Shown here: positions 1 to 7,247 of the stretch, one piece after another
Layout of the letters: each line of letters begins with the position of its first letter
Numbering within the stretch: the first letter of the stretch is position 1
DNA from: Candidatus Magasanikiibacteriota bacterium
Lineage (GTDB): Bacteria > Patescibacteriota > Patescibacteriia > Magasanikbacterales > UBA922
NCBI GenBank assembly: GCA_018661775.1
Contig: JABJHO010000029.1
Span: forward strand, 1 to 35,688
Direction of reading: 5' to 3'
DNA: 35,688 nt
Notes under the pieces: generated by a model
Database searches by the model: none
Told to the model about the DNA's origin: nothing
Seen by the model: the letters and a program-made list of their open reading frames with translations, nothing else
Translations under genes and position numbers: made by a program

Positions 1-1
1 C

Positions 2-862
2 CGACCTCGTCCTGGGTCGAGTAATGTAAATTACTCAATTAAGGGTGAACGACGCCGCTTTCGCAATGCGCGCCGTGGTTCAGTCGACCAAGAGGTCGTT
101 GTCTGTGAGTGCAAGGAGTTTGCTCCGGCTCACGACAACGAGCTCTGTGAGTACTGTGGTGGTTTTGAGAGTGCGCCTGACCGCTTCGGTGTCGATGGTG
201 TGCTCGGAGACGCAGAGTTCCAGAATTTCGACTCGCTGTTGCGTTCTCGAATGCGCCCAAGTGGTCATGATGCTCGTTATTTACGATTAAACGAGTATCT
301 CCAGCCATTGGAGTCTCTTTTCCTCCACCGTATTGGGTATTCTTGGAATGAGATCTACTCGTTTATTCGGAAGAATGTACGAGTGGGGTCAGCCGTCGGT
401 GAGCACATTCTTCAGCATATTGAAGACTTCGTTCACTACCGTGGGGTTGTGGATGATATCGCTGAAGGTGAGCTACTCACCCATGGTGGTCAGGAGATCT
501 ATCAACCTTTTTTTGTGGACGGTGAGGGTGTGCTTCGTGCAAACCCAAGCCTTAGTCCAGGTTTAGCGCGATTTAGCTGGACTGGTCAAAAAGAAGGTTG
601 GGTGCAAATCGAAGGCCGCTATTACATCCTTCGGGATGATGGTCATTGGTTTGAGGTAGTGAGCCGCTCGAGCCGAGTGAACCCTCGGGACCTTAAGAGG
701 TTTCAGGAGGAGTTCGGTGTCGAAGGTGTCCCGTACGGGCTTAAGAGAATGTTGAGCAGCTACCATAGCTTCGGCACCGGGTTTTGCTACCCAGTGCTCC
801 GAGCCGTGTATGGCTCAGAGTTAGTTATGGTCCGCGCCAAGGCTGCTGAGAACACCATCTAA
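2..862 (+). CDS. Uncharacterised protein, 5'-truncated by the window edge
   Basis: The frame is open from base 2 with no stop. The first in-frame ATG (200) lies deep inside conserved-looking sequence, so the gene starts upstream of the window. The visible part is about 286 residues. Near its N-terminus are a Cys-x-Cys and a Cys-x-x-Cys pair (VCECKEF then LCEYCGG), which could form a small zinc knuckle. An amphipathic stretch with the motif SWNEIYSFIRKNVR follows, then a basic and aromatic C-terminal part. The SWNEIY-type motif resembles a widespread family of hypothetical proteins I cannot name. Base composition is unlike the rest of the window: 60-base blocks counted by hand run from about 45% to 60% G+C, against about 30% in the methyltransferase gene at 4150. 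That may mean transfer or unusual expression. Three hairpins follow the stop. I do not assign a function. Confidence 0.7.
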   Translation, partial: RPRPGSSNVNYSIKGERRRFRNARRGSVDQEVVVCECKEFAPAHDNELCEYCGGFESAPDRFGVDGVLGDAEFQNFDSLLRSRMRPSGHDARYLRLNEYLQPLESLFLHRIGYSWNEIYSFIRKNVRVGSAVGEHILQHIEDFVHYRGVVDDIAEGELLTHGGQEIYQPFFVDGEGVLRANPSLSPGLARFSWTGQKEGWVQIEGRYYILRDDGHWFEVVSRSSRVNPRDLKRFQEEFGVEGVPYGLKRMLSSYHSFGTGFCYPVLRAVYGSELVMVRAKAAENTI

Positions 863-932
863 AAAACCGGTTACTGGTCCGGCCTAAAACCAGTACATAC
901 ACATGCGAGTCAACGCTATCGACTCTGTGTGG

Positions 933-960
933 CCACGTACTTCTTGTAGGTGGTTTTTTT
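933..960 (+). terminator. Intrinsic terminator of the first gene
   Basis: An 8-bp stem with one mismatch, CCACGTAC/GTAGGTGG (933-940 with 946-953), is followed by seven T. Two more hairpins lie between the stop and this one: ACTGGT/ACCAGT (873-878 with 889-894) and GAGTC/GACTC extended by CACA/TGTG (900-911 with 921-931). The 3' untranslated region is therefore unusually structured. Confidence 0.75.
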
Positions 961-987
961 GATACAATACTATTGTGGGTGTGTGTA

Positions 988-1016
988 TTGCTTTTTTTCC
1001 TTTTGACATGTATTAT
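988..1016 (+). promoter_or_regulatory. Promoter of map-ruvX-recO, probably leaderless
   Basis: The -35 is TTGCTT (988-993), the spacer is 17 bases, and the -10 is TATTAT (1011-1016). The expected start of transcription is at about 1023-1024, one or two bases before the ATG at 1025, and there is no Shine-Dalgarno sequence. The lcp promoter at 34576-34604 has the same -35 and the same geometry. Confidence 0.65.
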
Positions 1017-1024
1017 AGGCATAT

Positions 1025-1840
1025 ATGAGTTATATAAAAACACAAGAAGAAATACAGTATATCCTTGATGGAGGAAAAATACTTGGTGAGATCTTGGAAC
1101 ACCTCACCACATTGACTGTTCCTGGGGCAACAGCGTTTGACATAGATGCGGTTGCCGAGCGTTTAATTCGTGACGCTGGCGGAAGACCGGCGTTTAAAGG
1201 CTATAGACAAAGTAAACGAGATCCAAAATTTCCCTCAACAATTTGCGCTTCTGTGAATGAGGAGATTGTTCATGGAGTTGCAACAAAAGATAAAATCTTA
1301 AAAGAAGGTGATATTTTTAGTATGGATATTGGGATGCAGTGGCCAATGAATTGTGGAAAAGGGGAGAAGGGGAATGGTTTTTTTACCGACACTGCCATAA
1401 CGGTTCCGGTAGGTAAGATTGACACAAAAACTGAGAAATTATTGTCGGTAACAAAAAAATCACTTGAAATTGGCATTGAGCAAATGCAGATTGGTAATAC
1501 GGTGGAGGATATTGGAAAAGAAATTGAGCGATATGTGGCACCTCAGGGCTATGGGATTGTGCGACAGCTCTCTGGGCATGGTGTTGGGCATGGTGTTCAC
1601 GAAGATCCGTATGTACCAAATTATCACGATAGAAGTTTGTCTGAATGGAAGATTGAACCAGGGGTAGTATTGGCAATTGAACCAATGATCACATTGGGTA
1701 CTCATGAGATTGAAGTACTTGATGATGATTGGACTATTGTGAGTAAAGATCGGTCATTGAGTGGGCATTTTGAACACACCATTGTGGTAACAGAAAATGG
1801 TCCGGTTGTTGCCACCAGAAGACCGGGTGAAAAGAAGTAA
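1025..1840 (+). CDS. map: Methionine aminopeptidase, type I
   Basis: A cytosolic metallopeptidase of 271 residues that removes the initiator methionine from new proteins. The five metal ligands of the family are visible: Asp101 (SMDIG), Asp122 (FTDTA), His185 (GHGVGHG), Glu219 (AIEPM) and Glu250 (HFEHT). The substrate-side histidines His83 (EEIVHG) and His192 (VHEDP) are also present. There is no N-terminal extension. The loop between the two Asp ligands is about ten residues longer than in E. coli (20 residues between them against 10) and includes NCGKGEKGNGF. It is the first gene of a tight cluster, with ruvX starting one base after its stop. Start chosen at 1025 because the promoter ends just before it. 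Confidence 0.97.
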   Translation: MSYIKTQEEIQYILDGGKILGEILEHLTTLTVPGATAFDIDAVAERLIRDAGGRPAFKGYRQSKRDPKFPSTICASVNEEIVHGVATKDKILKEGDIFSMDIGMQWPMNCGKGEKGNGFFTDTAITVPVGKIDTKTEKLLSVTKKSLEIGIEQMQIGNTVEDIGKEIERYVAPQGYGIVRQLSGHGVGHGVHEDPYVPNYHDRSLSEWKIEPGVVLAIEPMITLGTHEIEVLDDDWTIVSKDRSLSGHFEHTIVVTENGPVVATRRPGEKK

Positions 1841-1841
1841 T

Positions 1842-2231
1842 ATGAATATTTTAGGTGTTGATTTTGGTACAAAACGTATTGGTCTTGCGTGGATGCAAAC
1901 CGGTCTTGATATTGTTCTTCCGTTTGGTGTGGTAGAAAGAGGTTCACAAAATGATGTGCCAGACGCGTTGTTGCAGTGCATTAAAACAGAAAAAATTACC
2001 AAAATTGTTCTCGGTTTGCCATATACCTTAGAAGACAAAAGTGAAAATCAAAACACCCAGCGCGTGCGCGAATTTGCCAAAAAACTTGCGGATGCATCTG
2101 GGGTGTTGGTCGTGTTTACCGATGAGCGGTTAACGTCTTTTGAGGCAGATAATATGGGTGGGGAAGCGAGTCGTGATGAAAAGGCGGCAATGGCCATTTT
2201 GCACACATACAAAGATGAGCAAGGCATGTAG
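1842..2231 (+). CDS. ruvX: Putative pre-16S rRNA nuclease / Holliday junction resolvase-like YqgF
   Basis: A protein of 129 residues with the RNase H-like fold of the YqgF/RuvX family, which matures the 5' end of 16S rRNA in E. coli and was earlier proposed as a resolvase. Family signatures are the N-terminal VDFGTKRIGLAW (first acidic residue), TDERLTS in the middle and DEKAAMAIL near the C-terminus, which carries the last catalytic Asp. A longer reading from 1797 exists, but the conserved beta strand begins at MNILGVDFG, so the ATG at 1842 is preferred. That start is one base after the map stop, which suggests coupled translation. recO follows one base after its own stop. Confidence 0.93.
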   Translation: MNILGVDFGTKRIGLAWMQTGLDIVLPFGVVERGSQNDVPDALLQCIKTEKITKIVLGLPYTLEDKSENQNTQRVREFAKKLADASGVLVVFTDERLTSFEADNMGGEASRDEKAAMAILHTYKDEQGM

Positions 2232-2232
2232 T

Positions 2233-2964
2233 ATGCGAGCAATTGTATTGGCACGAGAAGCATATAGGGAATATGATCAGCGTATTACGGTGTTAACACA
2301 AGAATACGGAAAGCAAGTGTATATTGCCAAGGGTGTAAAAAAGATTACGAGTAAAAATAGCGGTGCACTGGAGCCGTGTTCTGTTGTGGATATACACACT
2401 ATTCAAGGTAAAGAGAGTAAATATGCAACCTCAGTTCATTTGATTGAGGTGTTTTTTGTTTTACGACAAGACATGCATGCGTTGTTGTGTGCGCAGCATA
2501 TTGCTCAGACTATGTGCCGCGTACTTGCGGTTGGCGAAAAAGATGTTCGAGTATATGCTTTGTTTTTTGATTGGCTTTCTGCTGTCAACAGCGGGTCGCT
2601 TTTATTGGTTCACTGTGTGGAGTATTTTTACATTTCTTTTCTCGAAGTGTTGGGGTATTCGTTGCAAGATATTATTGCTTTTGGTTCTGCTGTTTCAAAA
2701 GGTGATACGACGTGGTATTACTATTCTTTTGCAGATGGAAGAGTATATACAAAAGAGGTGGCACCAAACCAAGAGCGAGGCTGTGTACGTGTTTCTGGTG
2801 CATGTATTGCTGCGTTACAGGAAGCATCTTTGGGTGTGTCTGTCAAAATACGCATATCGGTGCAGCAAGAAGTGCGTGAATTTTTGCATGCGGCACTTGA
2901 GTATTATACAGAAAAGCCACAAGTGCATTGGCATATGATTGCGCATGTAGGACAAAGTGCATAA
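2233..2964 (+). CDS. recO: DNA repair protein RecO
   Basis: A protein of 243 residues. RecO helps load RecA onto SSB-coated gaps together with RecR. The N-terminal OB-fold starts in the family-typical way, with a hydrophobic strand and a basic/EYD segment (MRAIVLAREAYREYDQ). It is followed by a strand with GKQVYIAKGVKK and by the GALEP...D region. The C-terminal part is helical. I see no CxxC pair, so the zinc module of some RecO proteins seems absent. The reading can be extended upstream to 2140, but that part overlaps ruvX and matches no family pattern, so the ATG at 2233, one base after the ruvX stop, is chosen. A short inverted repeat GTATGC/GCATAC follows the stop. Confidence 0.85.
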   Translation: MRAIVLAREAYREYDQRITVLTQEYGKQVYIAKGVKKITSKNSGALEPCSVVDIHTIQGKESKYATSVHLIEVFFVLRQDMHALLCAQHIAQTMCRVLAVGEKDVRVYALFFDWLSAVNSGSLLLVHCVEYFYISFLEVLGYSLQDIIAFGSAVSKGDTTWYYYSFADGRVYTKEVAPNQERGCVRVSGACIAALQEASLGVSVKIRISVQQEVREFLHAALEYYTEKPQVHWHMIAHVGQSA

Positions 2965-2974
2965 CTGTATGCTA

Positions 2975-3003
2975 TTGTATGGTGCATACAATTGTGCTAT
3001 GAT
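2975..3003 (+). promoter_or_regulatory. Promoter of the DUF1189-like gene
   Basis: TTGTAT (2975-2980), a 17-base spacer and TATGAT (2998-3003) with TGC directly in front (extended -10). The leader of about 40 bases contains a small hairpin, AGAGAG/CTCTCT, around 3015-3035. Confidence 0.6.
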
Positions 3004-3050
3004 TACCTTGGTAAGAGAGGTTTTTTCTCTCTCATTTATTTTATTGTATT

Positions 3051-3914
3051 ATGCAAAAATTACAACAACTCTTTAGAGATTTTGGTAAAAGTCTCTATGA
3101 TTTCGAATGGATTGCCAGGCAGCGTGGCGCAGGTTTGCGTGGTATGAAACTTGTTGCATTGCTTGCAGGAGTGTCGTGTATTGTGGCGATGATTTTTATT
3201 TCTCAAGGCATTACATATGTGGCCGGAGACATAAAAAAAGAAGTGCAACAGCTACCTGACTTTACGGCATCATTTGAGGAAAAAGTGCTTACAGTTACTG
3301 GTATAGAACAACCATTTACTAGGCGATTTGAAGATGTAGAAAAAAAAGATGATAATGCTCCTGTTGTTTTTCATGTTGACACGAATTCAGATGTAGCTAT
3401 TGACCCAAAAACACTGCAAGAAAATGATGATGAAGTGGTGATTTCTGTTGGAAAAGAATCAGCAAGTTTTTATGATCCTATGCAAAAAAAAGCTGAAACC
3501 TTTTGGTATCCAGAAAGTGCCTCCTCGTTCACCAAAGGGGATGTGGTTAGTATGGTTGGGAAGCTGATAGGTGTGTATGGCTATGCACTTGGCTTCTTTG
3601 CGGCGCTTATTATAGTGTCTATGGTATTTGCATGGAAACTTGCGTATTTGCTTCTACTCACATGGTTTGCGTATGTGTATAATCGCCTTGCGAAGAAACA
3701 GTGGACATTTTCTGAATTATACGGCGTTGGATTGTATGCAATTATTTGTCCATCACTGGTATTTTCTGCATTAATGGTGTTTGATGTGTTCTTGCCGTTT
3801 GGTTACTCAGTGCTTGTGCTTGTGTTCTTTTTTATGATAATAAGAAGAAGTGGGTCACAAAATGAACAAAAAGCACTGGAGGCGGATAATACTACATCAG
3901 AAAAATCTTCGTAG
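3051..3914 (+). CDS. DUF1189-like integral membrane protein
   Basis: A protein of 287 residues with no known function. It begins with a short cytoplasmic segment containing KSLYDFEWI, then a first hydrophobic helix at about residues 34-55. A soluble, acidic extracytoplasmic domain of about 115 residues follows, holding LPDFTASF and an IDPKTL stretch. Three or four further hydrophobic segments end in a basic and then polar tail. This order, with the phrases KSLYD near the start and LPDF just after helix 1, is how DUF1189 proteins look. The assignment is by recollection of the family. The gene stands alone between its own promoter and tRNA-Trp. Confidence 0.75.
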   Translation: MQKLQQLFRDFGKSLYDFEWIARQRGAGLRGMKLVALLAGVSCIVAMIFISQGITYVAGDIKKEVQQLPDFTASFEEKVLTVTGIEQPFTRRFEDVEKKDDNAPVVFHVDTNSDVAIDPKTLQENDDEVVISVGKESASFYDPMQKKAETFWYPESASSFTKGDVVSMVGKLIGVYGYALGFFAALIIVSMVFAWKLAYLLLLTWFAYVYNRLAKKQWTFSELYGVGLYAIICPSLVFSALMVFDVFLPFGYSVLVLVFFFMIIRRSGSQNEQKALEADNTTSEKSS

Positions 3915-3953
3915 GGGTGGTTAAAAAGCATAGCGGAATACATTGAGAAAGCC

Positions 3954-3982
3954 TTGCCTTTTGGTTCGTTCTCGTGTATTCT
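3954..3982 (+). promoter_or_regulatory. Promoter of tRNA-Trp
   Basis: TTGCCT (3954-3959), a 17-base spacer and TATTCT (3977-3982). Transcription would begin a few bases before the tRNA 5' end at 3994. Confidence 0.65.
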
Positions 3983-3993
3983 ACTGTGTACAT

Positions 3994-4067
3994 GGGCGCG
4001 TCGGTTAATGGTAAACCACTGGTCTCCAAAACCAGAACTGTAGGTTCGATTCCTACCGCGCCTGCCA
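3994..4067 (+). tRNA. tRNA-Trp (anticodon CCA)
   Basis: Full cloverleaf. The acceptor GGGCGCG pairs with CGCGCCT (first pair G-U). The D stem is GGTT/AACC, the anticodon stem CTGGT/ACCAG with loop CTCCAAA, and the T arm GTAGG-TTCGATT-CCTAC. Discriminator is G. The 3' CCA is encoded (4065-4067). Confidence 0.97.
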
Positions 4068-4077
4068 TCGTGTAATG

Positions 4078-4101
4078 ACAGAGGTTAAATCCTCTGTTTT
4101 T
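4078..4101 (+). terminator. Intrinsic terminator of tRNA-Trp
   Basis: A perfect 7-bp stem ACAGAGG/CCTCTGT (4078-4084 with 4091-4097), a 6-base loop and a T run. Confidence 0.85.
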
Positions 4102-4149
4102 GTGTTTCTGTGGTAAAATAGGGACAGACTAATTTTTGTAATACATCTT

Positions 4150-5625
4150 ATGATAAAACGATCATTAGTTTTGCGTAAACTGTTACTTGGTCACCAAAAC
4201 CCACATACACATATTGCTGTCGCAGAAACAGAGGATAAAAAATATAGGTATAGTGTTATACAAAAATCAACTCGGTCAAAAGAGGAGAATGGTTTATTAG
4301 AAGATGATAGAGATAGATTATTTTCTTGTTTTAAGAATCTTCAAAATGATTATAAGAAACAGACAGATGAAGTATTTGCAAAAGAGTATGCAGATTTTGT
4401 TTCGGCACGTAATGATTTTTTGATTCGTTATTCTCCTACTTTTGCCCATAATAAAAATCCAAGGAAGTTTTCCGTAGACTTTGTTCCCATTCTTGAGTTG
4501 CATGGCTTAAATGAGTTTTTAGACTCCTTTCCATTACAATTTATTCCAACAAAATGTGAGATTGCAAGAATACTTGGTTTGGCAAAGCGTATGCACGAAA
4601 TTCGTTTATGTCGTGGTGAAAAACACAAAAAAGACCCAATAGAAATAGTAGATATTGGTGGAGGAAACGGAGCGCTAGGAAAACTGATTACGAATTTGGC
4701 AGCTGAAAATAATATTGTAATTAACTACACAACTGTTGATCCAGATAAAACAACAATACAATCTGCTTTAGATTATTATAAAAACGACAAAAGCTTAAAT
4801 TTTTTTATAGGAAATGCAGAAGATTTTGTTTTAGAAATGTATAAGGAGGTTCCAAGTGTTTATACACTTTTAAAAGAACGCAAAAAACTAATTTTGGAAG
4901 GTGAGGAGAGGATATCCGATTTGCAAATTGTGTTACAAACTATCTTACAAAATGAAAACCACCAAGACACATGTTCTGTGCCACTTTTGTTTTTAGACGT
5001 ATTAGAAAAAGATTTTGGAATAACTTACTTTAATTTGGTTATTGATTTAAAAAGTGAAATTATTTCTAGTATTGAGGAAAAATATATAAATAACTGGCGA
5101 GCTAAAATAAACGAACTTACACAAAAAATAGGAAAGGTAATCGCAGAACAACCCGCGCGGTTTGATCTTGTAATAAATTCGTGGATGCCTCCGGGAATTG
5201 ATTTTACAAAAGATATTCGTGAAGCTGGAGGTGTTGCAATTTTGTATGCTCTTGAAAGAAATGGTATTTCTGGTTGTAGAATCGACTTGTCTTACAACGA
5301 TACAATAAAAACACTAGGTTATGAAGAAAGTTATGTGCCAGGACCATATTATGAGCAATTGTATGGGTGGTTAAGCCACTCCACACCACAAGCCAGAGCA
5401 ATGGATCAGCTTGGGCAGGAATATTTTTATAAAGACGTGGGGAAATGGGCAAAGTCATTTTCAAATGCGTTTGTGGTACAAATTCATAAGGATTACACTA
5501 GAGGTGGTCATTTCTTAAACCAAAAGGGCACTGATTTAGTGTCTAGAGAAATTTATCCCTGGGAAGAAGATCTTATGCGGCGCGGCGGGCCAGAAAAGCC
5601 CGTTTTTACAGAGTTTACCGTTTAA
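4150..5625 (+). CDS. SAM-dependent methyltransferase-like protein (paralogue 1)
   Basis: A protein of 491 residues. A class I methyltransferase motif I is clear at residues 168-174 (VDIGGGNG), after a strand that starts IEIVD. An acidic residue at the end of the next strand (TTVDPD) would bind the SAM ribose. A motif IV-like segment is at 343-349 (NSWMPPG). Between them is a long charged insertion of about 110 residues. The N-terminus (RKLLLGHQNP) and the segment before motif I (IARILGLAKR) match the next gene, so the two are tandem paralogues. The C-terminal part is rich in aromatic residues. The substrate cannot be told. The sequence is more AT-rich than its neighbour. Start 4150 is the first ATG after a TAAAAT -10-like box near 4114. 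Confidence 0.7.
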   Translation: MIKRSLVLRKLLLGHQNPHTHIAVAETEDKKYRYSVIQKSTRSKEENGLLEDDRDRLFSCFKNLQNDYKKQTDEVFAKEYADFVSARNDFLIRYSPTFAHNKNPRKFSVDFVPILELHGLNEFLDSFPLQFIPTKCEIARILGLAKRMHEIRLCRGEKHKKDPIEIVDIGGGNGALGKLITNLAAENNIVINYTTVDPDKTTIQSALDYYKNDKSLNFFIGNAEDFVLEMYKEVPSVYTLLKERKKLILEGEERISDLQIVLQTILQNENHQDTCSVPLLFLDVLEKDFGITYFNLVIDLKSEIISSIEEKYINNWRAKINELTQKIGKVIAEQPARFDLVINSWMPPGIDFTKDIREAGGVAILYALERNGISGCRIDLSYNDTIKTLGYEESYVPGPYYEQLYGWLSHSTPQARAMDQLGQEYFYKDVGKWAKSFSNAFVVQIHKDYTRGGHFLNQKGTDLVSREIYPWEEDLMRRGGPEKPVFTEFTV

Positions 5626-5650
5626 TCATTTCATTAACGTATACCTGTTT

Positions 5651-5681
5651 TTGACAATAAGTGTTTTTTTTGGTTTAGTAT
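5651..5681 (+). promoter_or_regulatory. Promoter of methyltransferase-like paralogue 2
   Basis: A perfect TTGACA (5651-5656) and TAGTAT (5676-5681), with a 19-base spacer, which is longer than ideal. The coding frame can be read back to the TTG inside this -35 box, but the real start is the ATG at 5714, five bases after TTGGAGGAA. Confidence 0.55.
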
Positions 5682-5713
5682 ATGCAGCTCTTTTCATTTC
5701 CTTGGAGGAAACA

Positions 5714-7102
5714 ATGGAAGATTCTATAATTTATTTACCACAAACCCGATCTAGCGGATTGCGTGAAATTCTTGTTGGTGCTGCAAATCCACGATCAATA
5801 TTCATGAGATCTGATGTGCATGACACTATGGAGGATGGTACAAAATGTATCACTCGTTTGTCAACAAGAGACTCTTTTAAAAAGATTGTACAACGTCCTG
5901 CTTTTTGGTATGTTCCAAGATCAGTAGATGTTGCACGTGTTCTTACCGCGGCACAACACGCACATCTGTCTCGTGTAAAGAAAGGATTAAAATGTGCGTC
6001 TGACCCTATAACAATTGTTGATGTAGGGAATGGGTACGGCGACTTGTCTGCACTTATTCTTGCTACAGCCAGAAAACAGCGCTTGCGTGTTACTTGTCAG
6101 GTTGTGAGCCTACAGGCATCCACTATCCAAACGCAAAAAGAAGTTTATCGCTCTACCAGAGAACTCTCTTTTTTTTGTGAATCACAATTACAAATGTTAT
6201 TACGTATTTGGGGTGATCAACCACATATTGTTTCGGAGATTTCTGCGCTTGCAGAACGTATAACGCGATCAAAAGAGCCTTTGTTTGATTTACGCAGACT
6301 TGGTCAAGTGTATACTACCAATTTTAATGCACGTAATATATCTCTTGGTGATGTACACAGCTATACGCGTATTTTGAAGGAAGATTTTGGCATAAAATTT
6401 CCGTCTGATTTTGTAATTCGTTCTGGAACATTGTATCAATTATTTGAAAGAGGTGTACAGTTTACGCAGTTTACACCACTTTTGGAGTTTATGGCTAAAA
6501 AATATTCAGATATATGGATCAAAAGACTCGAGCGCGTAGAAGATTTTTTGGTCAAGTCAAAAGAGTGTGGAGCAGACATGGTGTTGCAAACCCAAACATC
6601 TCTTGACCATGGTGTTTCTGCATATGTGCGACTGGTTCGTGCTGGTATTGTTGGGCATGTTTTTGACTGTGGAACACGTAAACAGGATTACAGAAGCACA
6701 CCGCGTGCAGATACTACTTCATTTAATGTTGTCGATGATTGTGCTCTTGGAGATCAGTATGCACCGTCTTGTGTGTGGAAAGGGGTTTCTGTAAAAGAAT
6801 CCACTAAAGATGGTGTAGGGTGTGAGGATATATTTGCCACATTCTCACGATCTGGGTGTGCTGCTCAAAAGCTAAAAAGGAAGGTTAGTAAACGCCCTCA
6901 ACCGCTGTTCTTGTTGCATGGGTGTACTTATTTATTAGACAGCGAAGATGTGTATAAGGTGGTAAACAATGCTAAGAGTCTCGGGATGTTTGGGTGGGAA
7001 AAATCACAGGTAATTAAAGAAGTGGTTTGCACAGGTGTTACTTCATTACAAGATGTATCGCATTACTCTATACGTAATATTAAAAGAGTAGTGAGGCGTT
7101 AA
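5714..7102 (+). CDS. Degenerate methyltransferase-like protein (paralogue 2)
   Basis: A protein of 462 residues, homologous to the preceding gene over its first half: REILVGAANP near the N-terminus and VARVLTAAQ before a motif I at 102-109 (VDVGNGYG). The glycine-rich loop is weaker than in paralogue 1. The SWMPPG segment is not conserved (the equivalent region reads VLQTQTSLDHG), so catalysis may be lost or changed. The segment RLVRAGIVGHVFD lines up with LERNGISGCRID of paralogue 1. The C-terminus is basic. Start set at 5714 because of the GGAGG sequence at 5704-5708. A strong terminator follows. It might be a non-catalytic partner of paralogue 1, which is inference. Confidence 0.65.
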   Translation: MEDSIIYLPQTRSSGLREILVGAANPRSIFMRSDVHDTMEDGTKCITRLSTRDSFKKIVQRPAFWYVPRSVDVARVLTAAQHAHLSRVKKGLKCASDPITIVDVGNGYGDLSALILATARKQRLRVTCQVVSLQASTIQTQKEVYRSTRELSFFCESQLQMLLRIWGDQPHIVSEISALAERITRSKEPLFDLRRLGQVYTTNFNARNISLGDVHSYTRILKEDFGIKFPSDFVIRSGTLYQLFERGVQFTQFTPLLEFMAKKYSDIWIKRLERVEDFLVKSKECGADMVLQTQTSLDHGVSAYVRLVRAGIVGHVFDCGTRKQDYRSTPRADTTSFNVVDDCALGDQYAPSCVWKGVSVKESTKDGVGCEDIFATFSRSGCAAQKLKRKVSKRPQPLFLLHGCTYLLDSEDVYKVVNNAKSLGMFGWEKSQVIKEVVCTGVTSLQDVSHYSIRNIKRVVRR

Positions 7103-7156
7103 AAAAGTGGGGTGTAGATAAGAGATTCTTTTGTTGGTGTGGTTAATTAAAAAAGT

Positions 7157-7179
7157 AAGAGGCTAAAGCCTCTTTTTTT
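7157..7179 (+). terminator. Intrinsic terminator after paralogue 2
   Basis: AAGAGGC/GCCTCTT (7157-7163 with 7168-7174), a TAAA loop, then a T run to 7179. Confidence 0.9.
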
Positions 7180-7247
7180 ATTCAGACATATTTAGTGGGG
7201 ATAGTATAAAAAGTATGATACATTAATCATTTTTGTGAAAAAACAAT

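Noticed and set aside
2140-2232. N-terminal extension of RecO overlapping ruvX
   Set aside because: The extra residues come from out-of-frame ruvX sequence. Family similarity begins at 2233.
2966-2988. GTATGC/GCATAC inverted repeat as a recO terminator
   Set aside because: There is no T run, and the sequence overlaps the -35 region of the next promoter.
5651-5713. TTG start at 5651 for the second methyltransferase-like gene
   Set aside because: The TTG is part of a TTGACA -35 box. The ATG at 5714 has GGAGG at the right distance.
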